Positions 1 through 11,200 of a DNA stretch of 64,000 nucleotides are shown in pieces. The translations under genes and the position numbers were made by a program. Numbering within the stretch: position 1 is the first letter of the stretch; the number at the start of each line of letters is the position of its first letter. The notes under the pieces are model-generated. The model was not told the origin of the DNA and did not search any database. It saw nothing but the letters and a program-made list of their open reading frames with translations. This DNA comes from Hyaloscypha bicolor E (lineage: Eukaryota > Ascomycota > Leotiomycetes > Helotiales > Hyaloscyphaceae): NCBI RefSeq assembly GCF_002865645.1, contig NW_020194626.1, forward strand, positions 124,001-188,000. Direction: 5' to 3'.

Positions 1-751
1 ACTGTTGTGTTTGAGGTGGGGACCTTGAGATCCGGAGAGGTGCGGGATTGGGCCATGATGAGGATTTGATGGAGATTCTCTGATGAGAATATGGCAAAGA
101 CAGCTAGAAAATATATTAAGATACGTAGAAAATTGATCTCGAAAAGGTGAGACAGGGTTATAATTTGCTGAAGTGATGACAATGTTGTGCTTGTACTTAT
201 GCAGATGAGAACATTCGGAACTGTGATGGAGATCGAGCCACCTGACGTCAGAGGCTAGGAGACGTGGAAGTAGTAACAGATTTATTATATCCTTGATAAG
301 TTATTGGAATTGTCTTCGAGGAGCTCCCAAGGCAGAATAAGAACTGTGTTTCCGCTCGTTATTACTGAAATTTCATCCAGTGTCTTGATAGGGTGAGGAT
401 TGGATGAACTGCTTGACGGGAAAGGCTGGCGGCGAGGCTGAGATGAGACATATTGAGGGCAGCGGGGTAACTTTTAAATATGCTCTGTAAATTACTAAAC
501 TCAATCTTTATCACGTGCGTAGGGCTATCTCTCTCGAATCTGATTTAGATTTTAAAGAAACCCCGGAGTGGAAATATCGATGGCTGGTTAGGCGACAGCC
601 GCTAGCGCTCCAGCCTTCTTCAGGGACCTCTAGCTTCCCTCACTTCTCGTTTTTTTTACTCTCGGAGTCACAACCCCCACTGTCCTGTACCTTCAAGGGC
701 AATATTGCCATCCCAACAACTCCAAACCCCTCGGCTCGTCTCGAACTCAAA
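1..751. other. Left-edge intergenic region
   Basis: I find no convincing coding region here. The stretch just upstream of 752 is CT- and AC-rich, as expected for the leader of the phosphoribosyltransferase gene. An open frame from 515 runs into that gene's first intron in another frame and looks accidental. Confidence 0.5.
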
Positions 752-1503
752 ATGGTCGTCAAAGAATACGTGACCTACAACCAGGTACGCTCCCGAAAAA
801 CCAAACCCAACCCCTCCAGGCAGAAGCTCACAGCCCCACGCAGGTCCACAAGCTATGTCAAGAAGCCGCACCCCGCATCCTCGAGGACTTCAAACCTCAG
901 CTCATGATCGCGATCGGTGGTGGAGGCTACGTACCCGCAAGAATCCTACGCTCGTTTCTGAAGCAGCCTGGGTCTCCCAATATCCCCATCCAAGCCATCG
1001 GGCTGTCCCTCTACGAAGAGCTACCTTCCACACACCCCTCTGGCAGGAACACACCCGGTGAGGCCGAGCAGCCTGGCACAAAGGTTACGCGAACGCAATG
1101 GCTAGATTTGACGAGCTTGGGGGAGATGGAGAATCTGGTTGGCAAGAGGATTCTGATCGTCGATGAGGTTGACGATACGAGGACCACACTGGAATATGCC
1201 GTGAAGGAGCTGGAGAAGGATGTTGAGCTTGCGAGGCAGAAACTGGGTGGGAAGGGAGAGAAGACAGTGTTTTCGGTGTTTGTTTTGCATGTGAGTTTTC
1301 GTCCCCCTTCGAGGCTGGGGCCTTCTGACGCGTTTAAATAGAACAAAAACAAAGAGAAGAAGGGCCAGCTTCCGGAGCACATGCTGAATGAGAATCGATA
1401 CTTGGCTGCTAGGACTACGGGGGATGTTTGGATTTGCTACCCCTGGGAAGCGACGGATATCGACGAGCATGATGAGATGGCTAAGAAGCAGCCTGCGAAT
1501 TAG
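752..1503 (+). CDS. Hypoxanthine/xanthine-guanine phosphoribosyltransferase
   Basis: The product transfers the phosphoribosyl group of PRPP to a free purine base, the salvage route to IMP, XMP or GMP in the cytosol. Three exons join in phase: 752-784, 844-1290 and 1342-1503, with introns starting GTACGC and GTGAGT. The 213-residue product has the usual length of fungal Hpt1/Xpt1. Residues 114-129 hold the type I PRPP-binding motif ILIVDEVDDTRTTLEY. The loop GGGGYVPAR near residue 36 and the tail YPWEATDIDEHD match this family. The first ATG after the leader was chosen because it gives the short MVVKEYVTYNQ start typical of the family. Hpt1 (hypoxanthine/guanine) and Xpt1 (xanthine) cannot be told apart from this sequence alone. 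The neighbours are unrelated. Confidence 0.93.
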
Positions 1504-2064
1504 GAGCGTGCATTTGGAGAATTTCATTCAGGATACCATTTGCCTCCAATTTTGCGGAGCAGCGCCTCAGTCATTATAGCATCAAGGTCTGTCATCTAGA
1601 CGCGGGAATGGGTATACCCCAACAGCTTCTCAGCTGGTTTTCACGGTCTTCTCAGCTCTCGCAGATTTGAATAGATCAATAGCCATACGCCTCCTTGGGA
1701 TAGAATTCTGTATCGAATCTGCCATTCTACTCTACTCCTTTATTCCCTGGTTAGTAGTTGAAGTTTAATCTTGATATGCTGAGTGTTCAGCAGATCATAA
1801 AAAGTGGTCTTAAATACAGTTCTAACTGGTTATTCGGAAACAAGGGGGACCAGCCAAAGCAGTTCAAAGGAATTGACTTCGGTTCCGGACCATCAGGGGC
1901 TACATTCTCAGCTTGGGGCACATTTTTGGTGGCTAATGCAAAGGTTTGTAGCTACTCTTTTATTGAGTTGCGAAAGCAACGTAAGAAAGAGTGATAATGC
2001 ACAAGGCAAGATCGAACAGTGATAACCACTCTCCATGCTCCATCCAATATTATGCCACCATCAT
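1504..2064. other. Intergenic, no gene seen
   Basis: This is the 3' flank of the phosphoribosyltransferase gene. Short open frames between 1758 and 2022 overlap each other in two frames and have no recognisable content. Confidence 0.45.
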
Positions 2065-2292
2065 TTACTTCCTAAGCTCGATGTACATCGAACCATCCCC
2101 TCGATGGTCGGGACATATTCGCCTCGGCCGCGTGACCTCCACAATCTTCATCCAAGGCGCATGGCAGACCTGTCCAGTCTGCTGGAACCTACCGAACGGG
2201 CATTCTCCTTTCGGTCCATCGGTATAGTAGTGTCCGACTTGGCCATTATTACCCGTGCAGTCCGGGTAGTAAGTCAGGTAGAAGTAGCACAT
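2065..2292 (-). CDS. Small cysteine-containing protein, unknown function
   Basis: A 75-residue single-exon frame begins at an ATG in good context (CACCACAATG on the minus strand) and ends with TAA at 2065. It starts MCYFYLTYYPDC and carries five cysteines, including CPF and an ICPDH block. Many ascomycete genomes encode short cytosolic proteins starting M-C-aromatic with a few cysteines, and this resembles them. That resemblance is my impression, not an alignment. There is no signal peptide, so it is probably not a secreted effector. The leader extends toward 2400 without splice signals that would add an upstream exon. Confidence 0.45.
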   Translation of the reverse strand: MCYFYLTYYPDCTGNNGQVGHYYTDGPKGECPFGRFQQTGQVCHAPWMKIVEVTRPRRICPDHRGDGSMYIELRK

Positions 2293-3378
2293 TGTGGTGA
2301 GTTGATTTCGGTTGTGGAGTGGAAGGCCGGGGTTGAGCGTTGGACGTAAGGTTGACTTCTGAGACTTGAAGGCTTCAGGGAAGGAATTTTGTTGTACTTG
2401 AAAGGCTCTTTTGGCTCTGAGCTTGAGGAAGTAGTCTTGAGGACGTAGTTCTGAGGAAGTGGTTTTGATGATGGAGGAACTTCGCGAAAGTGTTTCGAGA
2501 TCTCAATTTATACTCGCTGTTATGAAGCTGTGAATTCCACTCTCTTGAGAAGTTATTCTCAAGTATGATAACCATTCCTTGAAGAAAACATTCAAGTTGA
2601 TGATCCACGGACTTCATCATGGGACTCTCAAACATTCACGGAACAAGTGGGATCAAACTACAAGCTCTCTTTGAATATTTTTACGAAGGCTCTCATACAG
2701 CCTCTCTTCTTATTAATATCAAGGCAAAGGCGGGACAGGAGGAACAGATATATCTGCAATGACTTGAAAGGAGTTTGCACTCGCTAGACAGACTACTTCA
2801 TAGGAGCTAGAAACTGACATATCGTAGCTTTCAATTCGGAAAACTAAGATCAAAACTCCCTGAGTTCAACATTCCATGCAACAAACTTATTTGACACAAC
2901 GATTTCCTGAATCGGCGAGCGTGGTGGGATATTAATCAAAAGGAGGCGGACTTCAGACGGCTGAGGACGCCAAGATAACGTGAAAGCTAGTCAGGTACGA
3001 GGTCGAAGAGGAGCGGTGAGACGTGAGCACAGTATCAAGCGTGACAAAGCTTCCCTGAATTACAGAAATGCTGCCACTTTGCAAATAATGGACTCCCGCT
3101 GTTGTCATATTCCACAATGTGTTTCATGCATTCGCTTCGATGTCGTTACGAGAAGGCTTGCTGTCGACATATGCGTCCTACAGGGCGCCCCTTGGCGCAC
3201 GCCTCTCAGCAGCCTATCAGGGCGCCACAGTGGGGTTTGAGGCGGCCGATGTGGGTTTTACCCGCAAGAGCTGGACCCCGCCAGCTCCACCCATGACGCC
3301 GACCCTCCGCAGGTCTATTTCTTACATCCAATTCCACACAAAATCACACAATTGTTATCCAATCCTGCCGGCCACACG
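2293..3378. other. Intergenic, no gene seen
   Basis: The right part (from about 3350) is the promoter and leader of the dehydrogenase gene. The remainder has only short overlapping frames, the longest being a minus-strand frame at 2375-2635 lying in the presumed leader of the small cysteine protein. Confidence 0.4.
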
Positions 3379-3385
3379 TATATAA
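3379..3385 (+). promoter_or_regulatory. Possible TATA box of the dehydrogenase gene
   Basis: TATATAA lies about 100 bases upstream of the ATG at 3483, a usual spacing for a fungal TATA-type promoter. There is no transcript evidence. Confidence 0.4.
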
Positions 3386-3482
3386 TCAGCAACCCCCCTC
3401 GAGATCTTGAATATCTGTTCGATAACCTGCTTGTATATATCCGAGGCTGAAGATCCATTTGTCAGCACTGAAATCAACAAGC

Positions 3483-4700
3483 ATGGGGGACGCGACGCCC
3501 CCAAAGGAGCATATTCTAATCCTGCTCCCTCTCCCACCTAACCAGGAGCTTCTCAATGGTATCAAAAAGAAGCACCCGGGTGTCACAATCACGTACCATG
3601 TACTAGAATTCAAAGTGGAATTCGGCGGCGAACCCCACAAAATCCCTGATGGTATCTACCATTCCCCTGTGTACCTTCCCTATCTCCACTGACAATTGCC
3701 ACAGAGGATTTCTTAGAAACTACAATTCTTGTCACATTGGGCGTTTTCCCAAGCAATGTGAAGCTTCTCAAGAACGTCAAGCTCATCCACCTCTTCAGCG
3801 CCGGCGCAGACAAACTAGCCGACACGCCCGTCTGGGAAGAAACCACCATTCCCATAACCAACTCCTCAGGAGTCCACGGCCCGCAGATCTCAGAATGGGT
3901 TATCTTGCAGATGCTCGCCAACAATCACAAACAAAAACTGCTCTTGGAGTGGCAGAAGAAGCATTATTGGGGGAAGCACGCAGAGGTTGGATGGGTGAGG
4001 GATTATGTCGGACAACGGCTCGGCGTCTTGGGATACGGGGCCATTGGACGTCAAAGTAAGCGATTCCCTTCCAGTGGCATATTAATACAATTTCAGGATA
4101 AGGTGCTGACAGGAGGCATCAGCGGCCCGAGTTTCTAAAGCCTTGGGCATGGATGTTATCGCTTACACGGCATCTCCCCGTAAAACGCCAGAAAGCAAAA
4201 GGGACAATGGATACATCGTCCCTGGTACAGGCGATGAAGAGGGACTTATTCCTAGTGCCTGGTACAGCGGTCTCGACAAAGCTTCCCTGCATAATTTCTT
4301 GGGGCAGGATATCGACGTGCTGCTCATTGCTGTCCCACTCACCCCTCAAACACAACATTTCCTCGGGAAAGAAGAATTCGAGATCCTAGGCAAGAAGAAC
4401 GCATTCATCGTCAACATCGCCCGCGGGCCAATTATCAAAACAGAAGACTTAATCGCTGCTGTCAAGAAGCCAGCCAAGGAAGGAGGATTAAGAGGCGCTG
4501 CGTTGGATGTCACGGAGCCCGAGCCCTTGCCAGAAGACAGCGAGTTATGGGATGTGGAGAACATCGCTGTGACGCCGCATGTTAGTGGAATGGGCGATAC
4601 GTATGCGGACAGGGCTTTTGCGATCTTGGATATCAACTTGACGAATTTGGAGCAAGGGAAGCCGCTGATCAATGTAGTGAGCAGGAAGAAGGGATATTAG
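3483..4700 (+). CDS. D-isomer-specific 2-hydroxyacid dehydrogenase (glyoxylate/hydroxypyruvate reductase-like)
   Basis: An NAD(P)-dependent enzyme interconverting 2-keto acids and D-2-hydroxy acids. Exons 3483-3651, 3705-4055 and 4123-4700 join in phase to give 365 residues. The Rossmann signature GYGAIG is at about 166-171, split just after it by intron 2. The substrate-binding SAGADK loop is near 88. The catalytic Arg lies in NIARGP (Arg274), the acid in EPEPLP (about 305-307) and the catalytic His in TPHVSG (His326), so all three key residues are present. An in-frame ATG at 3459 would add eight residues. I prefer 3483 because MGDATPPKEHILILLPLP gives the expected N-terminal strand. The exact substrate (glyoxylate, hydroxypyruvate or another keto acid) cannot be read from the sequence. 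Confidence 0.92.
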
Positions 4701-7700
4701 GAACGATTTTTGGATATTGAATGGAATGAGATATGGAGGAAACCACGAAGGCGTTTTGTTGGAATATAGACTGTCTTTATGCATCTGAGGACTTTTAGTC
4801 TTCCTCACTCACTGACTTCTCATTGTCTCAACTCAACTGCGAATTGTGGGACATCGCTTACCGTTTGCCCCCTTTTTGACCAAATATCACGTGCTCAAAG
4901 CTCAACCAAGAGTTTAAAACCCTGCTCCCACACGTCAGGCTTAGCTCTGTAAACCATCGCGTTGCGCAATTGCTGAGTATGACATTATATCTAAAGTCTA
5001 CGAACGTGCCGATGGAACTTCATAATGGAAGGAGAGGGTGCAGTTAAGTTTGTTCTCTGCACTCCGCAGAGCGCATCACCTACCCTTTAACTTCTTCTCT
5101 TAGTTACTCCTGCGGGCCCTTTCTGTAGGCTTGCACAGTACTTAGATAGGAATAAAGCCGGGGGAAGGAACACTTTTCGGTCAAAATCTATGCATTTGAG
5201 TATTCCGCTGATATACTCTATTCCAAATATCTCACACAGTAGAACGATTAAGTCTTAATCAGGACATCACTGGTCCTTATCTGCCTAGAGCACATCTATG
5301 CTGAATCAGGGGTAGTATTGCGTTGCTATTCTGGGATTGTGGACAAGTGAACTCAGAGCAGTACTATTATAAAAAGAGATGGGCAACTAGAAAATCGGGG
5401 GCAAAAGCGGAGGAGAAGGACGAGAAGAAGGCGATGGCGGTACGGAACAGCAGAAGGTGACCAAGTCTACCCTCCTAGCCCTCTTCAGCATACTCTCACT
5501 TACTGTTAAGGGAAAGGAGGCAAATTCGAAGTTTCCACCAGCCTCTCTAAATAGTGCTGAACACTGGATGAAGAATGACAACAAGAGTGTGATTGACAAC
5601 AGAATTAGATCTTAAATATATATAATTCTATATTTGACGCAGAGACCAGGCTTGGGGGAAGTTTTCGGTTTCGGCGTTGAGCCGGACGTGGTGGATTAGA
5701 CAGAAAACCGAGGAAAATGCCTGCAATGGTTGTGAGCTCGGACCGAGAGGGGCACGCAAGCTTCTTTAAAAGATGCTTCATCCAAACCAGCCAAACCGAG
5801 ATCTATTTTATACCTAGAAGATGTCCTCACCCCTGGTCAAATATCCACTCAGGGCGGGGGCCTTTCTGCTCAATGGGACACCCCATAATCGGCAAGTTTA
5901 AGATATATATATTTTAGATTTTTAGAGAAGGTGCTAAGTTGTCATTCATGGCAGACTTACCAAGATCATGGAAACGAAGACGCAGAGCAGTATTGTTGTA
6001 AAAGGGAGTGATCAAGGAGGAGGAGACTACAAAAGTGGCGAGGGATTATGCCCGGGCCGCGGCGATGCAAGAGAAGGTGGAGAGTGGAAGCCCTCGAAAT
6101 GCGCTGCGGCTTGCTCGATCCCGCTATCGTTTAAACGGGGACAGACTTCTTCGTAGTTTCGGGCTTAACTGGTTGATGGGCAAGCACGCGGAAAGTACGG
6201 CAAATGAGATGATGATTCAAGATTTACAAAAAAGAGAGACGAAGAACGGTACACGCTTTAGAGGAGAGGTTGCAAGAATTTTTCCTCCGACTTTGAGCTC
6301 GACGTGGTGCGGTCCAACAGAAACTGTCCACAGAACTGGTGGACTTGGAATGAGGGGTGACCATTATCATCTCTCGCCCATAGCTTCCAACCTCTTCCGC
6401 TTCCGCAATTTCGCCTTTCGGGCTGGTTATATAGGCATGACCAAAAAATCCCCACCTGCGGTAAAATCCTTCCTCGCTTACCCAGCTCTCCCCTTTTCAA
6501 ACAGATCACGTGCCAACTCAACTCATTTCACTCATCTAAAGTCTGCGTCCTGTGGCTATTGCTAAAGTACGCTATGCGCAGAAAGACGAGCACGCAAGGG
6601 AAAGAACATTCGGAAAGTCCTGGAAAATATCAAGACTTGCCTGCACCTGTTCTCTGTGTTTCCCCCCTCGACTCTTTCGCTAAGTGCATTACATTCGCAC
6701 TGCTGCGGGCTCGAACTTGGTTATAATCCTTTGCTCTTTGATGTTGCCAATATTTCAATAGAAGATAGCAAAGTGATAGCAAAGATCTTCCTGAGAATAG
6801 AAGCAAAGATAGATCTTGGATATATGCCAGGGAGAGTGAGTGTGGTGGGCAGTGGGAACTGATTTTAGCTAAGGCCTAATCTGTTGCAATGGTGAGATAA
6901 AGGAGGGCACTCCTCTTTCAAGTCGCCTATCTTCTTCCGAGCTGTCCTTCTAATAAACCATATGATCGCTGCTACAAACAAGAAGGATAAGTCTTGTTAC
7001 TCGCTTGGTATTTATTGAAGGCTGGCTACGCTTTTGCACAAGTTTTCTCTGGCTCTGTTATCCCCCTTTGCCTTAGACTTCCAACATCAATGAAAGGCGG
7101 TACCCACTTGGATGGAGCCGCATTCACGACTGACACATCCTGCCTCTCGCCTCTCACCTCTCACCACGTGCTCCATCCCCTCAATCTGTTAAAAGGACCG
7201 CTAGCTGTATCATTGCAACCGCACATCCTACATGCTCACCTGTCGAGAGGGCAGGACCTGTATCGACTACAGTACAGCAACCTTATCACCCCCCCTTATT
7301 TAATACGATTACTAGTCTCTCACATTTAATGTTTCTGTAAACTCCTGAACATTCAAGACGTTACGGATGTGGAATGTACGAGTGCAATGTGAACAATATA
7401 CTGGAGTAGAATGACAAAGACACAGCTGGTTGACAACGAAATCTTAAGAACCCCTTGCTCGCCAGGATATGAACGTATCGCTATGTGGAAAGAGATTCCC
7501 TTTGGATATAGCTTGGATCGTCCCTCTTTCGCGCGAAGAAAGAGATGCCCGTCCGCGACTCACAATGTCCTTCCTCTACCTAGAGAGGCAAGGGTTGCAA
7601 GCTTGAGAATGCCGAGTCTTGGAAGCCCGAAGGGGTACATTTATATACATTCGCACAGTGCACGGCTCGCTCGAGAGAAGAACACTTTCCTGCTTTTGCG

Positions 7701-8048
7701 AAGTTAACTATTTGAAAAGACTGCTGCTGAATAAAAAGGCAAGTGAATAGCCAGTGAAAGATGCGCGTTGCCGGGTATAAGTACCCCTCCTCTATCGCGC
7801 ATGGCTCGCCACGACAAATTCGGCCTATAACGCTAGGTTAAAGATTAACAGACTCTTATTGAAACCCGGCAACCGAGACTCTTTCTTTCACAGACATGAA
7901 CACCAAGTTGCAACTCTACGCGGACAGCCACAGGCCAAACCGCACAGGGTGGGCTAACTATTGCACTTGCAACGACTAGGGGGGAATAAACAGACGATTC
8001 TAGAAGAAGGCCTCACCACATTTCCCACCCCTTTCACCAGCTCCTTCA
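4701..8048. other. Gene-poor intergenic DNA
   Basis: No recognisable gene. Two stretches, around 5354-5690 and 5983-6310, share short matches in the same order (CAGAGCAGTA, and GACGTGGTG followed by ACAGAAA), suggesting an old degenerate tandem duplication with offsets of 629 and 616 bases. The longest open frame (6008-6565, from a GTG) has no recognisable content. A possible inverted-repeat element at 7757-7895 is listed separately. Confidence 0.45.
7757..7895. mobile_element. Possible miniature inverted-repeat element
   Basis: The left end GTGAAAGATGCGCGTTGCCG and the inverted right end GTGAAAGAAAGAGTCTCGGT (followed by TGCCGGGT) pair imperfectly around about 85 bases of non-coding sequence. 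Both arms share GTGAAAG and GTTGCCGGGT. I see no clear target-site duplication and no transposase, so it could be a MITE or a chance palindrome. Confidence 0.3.
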
Positions 8049-8279
8049 ATGAGCAGCTTGAGCTCGGCCCCTCCTCAGTATGGTCAGCCCGGAATTACAT
8101 CAGGTCCCCAAACCACTGGCAAGCGAAGCTACTCGGAGACGGTTAAAGCAACGCCATCTGTCCTTGCTGCAGAAACCTTCGCCCAACCAAAAGCCCCCAC
8201 TCCTGGATCGGTCCCAAGTTGGTACGCAGCTGTCCGACCACAACCTCTGGCCTCCGCCCCTCAATCTGGGGAAGGTTAA
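8049..8279 (+). CDS. Short Ser/Pro/Ala-rich ORF, doubtful
   Basis: A 76-codon frame starting MSSLSSAPPQYGQPGI and containing KRSYSETVKATPS and PSWYAAVRP. Its composition is more protein-like than that of neighbouring frames and may be a first exon, but I cannot find a convincing donor or a following exon. There is no signal peptide or known domain. It may be a chance ORF in the desert. Confidence 0.22.
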   Translation: MSSLSSAPPQYGQPGITSGPQTTGKRSYSETVKATPSVLAAETFAQPKAPTPGSVPSWYAAVRPQPLASAPQSGEG

Positions 8280-11200
8280 AATTATAAGACGGAAAACAAA
8301 TCTTGAGTAGACGTTTTATCAAAACTTAGTCGTCCGGTATTAAGACAATAGACTGTTTCTTTGAGGAAGTGACAACGTTAAAGAAGTAACAACGAAGCCA
8401 GCTTATAAATATCAAAATGTGCCGGCTTTTATAGGACTGTGAGAAAAGAGAGGAAGACAGAGGAGCTTGAAGAAGAAAACAGAATTGTGACTTGGCGGGC
8501 CATCACCGTGATGCTAACTTCCTTGCTCCAATTGTTCCCCGCTCCTAGAAGTAGAAGGTGTGAAGTGTATTGTGGTGCAACTATTAATGTGGGAAGACTT
8601 CCCATGATACCGCGCAAATTGGACCATAAAATGTGCAAACGCGAGGCTCTGGAAGTCGAGCAAAGGTGGCTTTTACTTGGTGGTTGGGATAATAAACCCC
8701 TGAGCTGTAGTGTGGTTCTAGCAGGTTCTTCTCCATAAAAAGGAGGACCTCTGGTACACAATTGGTCAGTTACCCTGGCTGAGGCCCGTACTGATAGAGA
8801 CAGCTCAAGGGTTTATTTATCCCTACCACGAGTATACCCGCGACTGCTCGGCTAACTTTTGCAAGAGCATGAAAGGGCAGGAATGATTCACATATATTAT
8901 CATAAGCGAAGTAGAACTTGTGTACTCAGCTTACTACTTAAAGCCCCGGAGTGTTCCCTACTCTTTTCCTTTTAAGCAGCACCAGTCTGACCCAGCCTGG
9001 TAGCAAGTTGCAACCAACCCTGGCTTTTGCAAAGCAAGAGTTACCACGTCTCGAGACTGGATCGGGATACATACGTTATCAAAGAAAGAGCAAGCACATT
9101 GTAAAATCAAATCGCTTCTAGATAAGTCGGTTAGGAATGCCCACTTGTAGCTAGTCTTGTATATTTCAAGTTCGTCTGTACTTTGAACATGCACATGCGA
9201 TAGTCATGAATATTTGACAGCAACTGGAATGTACCACATCCGGCGGTACATTGTCCCCTCAAGTATTGCGCTACTCGAGATTCATCTGCTCTTTAAGCGT
9301 TTGCCGTCCTGTAGTTGGATCGTCCGACTAAACGCAACACTTGACAAAAGGTCCTGTCCATGTCTCATATCAACTTCCCAACTCTACTTGGACATCAGCA
9401 AAGGCGTTCGCAACTAAAAGGAAGAGCTCAATTGGCAGAGAGTCATTGCTATGGGACTGTTTATCTCCCATACCCATGAAATGGGGCAAACTTCGGCTTA
9501 AGGTCATCTCTGAGCCTGAGAGCCAGTACAGGTCGGGGCAGCTTCGGAACGCGACTCTTTCACATATACTCAGCCAGCTTGCGGATGCCGAGTCTCCGCA
9601 ATCGAGCTAACCCATACTCGATATACCCCACACTTCCTCTAATCCTTGGCAAAATCCACCTCTTAACAAGAAAGAAAGGAATCGCTCAAGTATAGTACGG
9701 GCTAAACGATTACCAAATGTGTGTTGTAAAGCCGAGTAGCAGTTACCTTCAATTGCAAGAAGGAACGTGGACTTCTATTCCCAACGGGTTAGGCGGCAGG
9801 ATGCACTGCTATTTGCTACCAGAGAAGATTTTCTATCTGCTATGGAATATTTAATCCTAATTGCTTTGCAGAGATCCTACATAAGAGGACAAATACAGAT
9901 CTGCAGACTGATCCCTCTGGCGCTACCCAGAAGTGGGAGAGTAGCGAGAAAATGCAATTGAGCTGTGAGGTGGCTGGGTTCTTGAGAGAGCCGACTCTCT
10001 AGAGATGGCTGGATAGCCTTGACAGGAGACTGAGGCGTAATGTTTGGACAATACTTAACAACAGAGGCTAGCTTGGCAACAAACAGATAATTGACAACAG
10101 ATTTCATCCCTCCTGGCATTGGCAGATGTTTTCATCTGATTTTCTGGCTTTGAAAAGGAGTGAAAGAGAAGAAAGTGATGGCCTCGAGGCTGGATTGTAC
10201 AAGGAACATTGGGACACCAATCTCAAGACTGGTCGATTGTTCCACTTGGAATCGATACATCGAGCGCTGCCTAGAGTCGAACTTTCCTGAAACCTGCGAA
10301 CAGTGTACGCAAAGCCAATTCCACATCATGCTCTCCTCGCTCTTGCCGAATGTTCGACTCAGGCTCAGTGCAATAACCTTTGTTCAGGCATCCGGCCTCA
10401 ACACGCCTCAAGCAGGCTTCGATCAGCGTCGCGTTTTCCCAGCCATCCCGATTTATGACTACCCTGAGGACTCACGAACACCTCACGCTCTCCAGTGACT
10501 CGAACCTACAGCGTAAGCTCAATCCAGGGCATACCCTCCCTGGCGCTTTTCCCATCAACGAGTCTTGATGGCCCGTGACGCCGTAACTGGTTCGTGAATG
10601 ACTCAAAGTCGCCTCAAAAGAGAGGCAGACTCATTCGCGATCGAGATCTTCGTGACTCTGGCGCCTCGTCCTTCAAAATATATCACAAGCATGTGATTCT
10701 GCCGCTTTTCATCGCTGTAACAGGAATGGTTCTTCTTCCAGATGAGGGCTGAGTCTTCTTTGGGTATCATCTCCAAACTCCCTCAACATCTACCGGCCCT
10801 CGATCCCCGTTTCCATCTCGATGAGAACCAGTACTCGGTCGAGCAGGTGCAGGATGCGAGGTTTCGGCATCTAGCTCTGATATCTCCTTGCCACCATTCG
10901 TCCGCGCAAGCTGGCTGTGCAAAACATACTGCCAATTAGAGATGGTGAACCAGGTGTTATGAGTCAGAGGAAGAAATAGGGGGGGCTGGGTCAGCCTCAC
11001 GATTCGAGGGTTCGTGACGGGAAGCACTATGGATAATGCTGGCTATCCCCGAACAGGCCAGTGACCTGGTAGGTTTGATAGAGGTGATGGATGAAGGTGA
11101 CTCTCTCGTGGGAGAGTTGAGGGATGGGACTGGCGAGCGATGAGCACTTGATCAGTCCCAGCGGAGAGGACCGGATGCATGATGCGATCGAAACGCTTTG

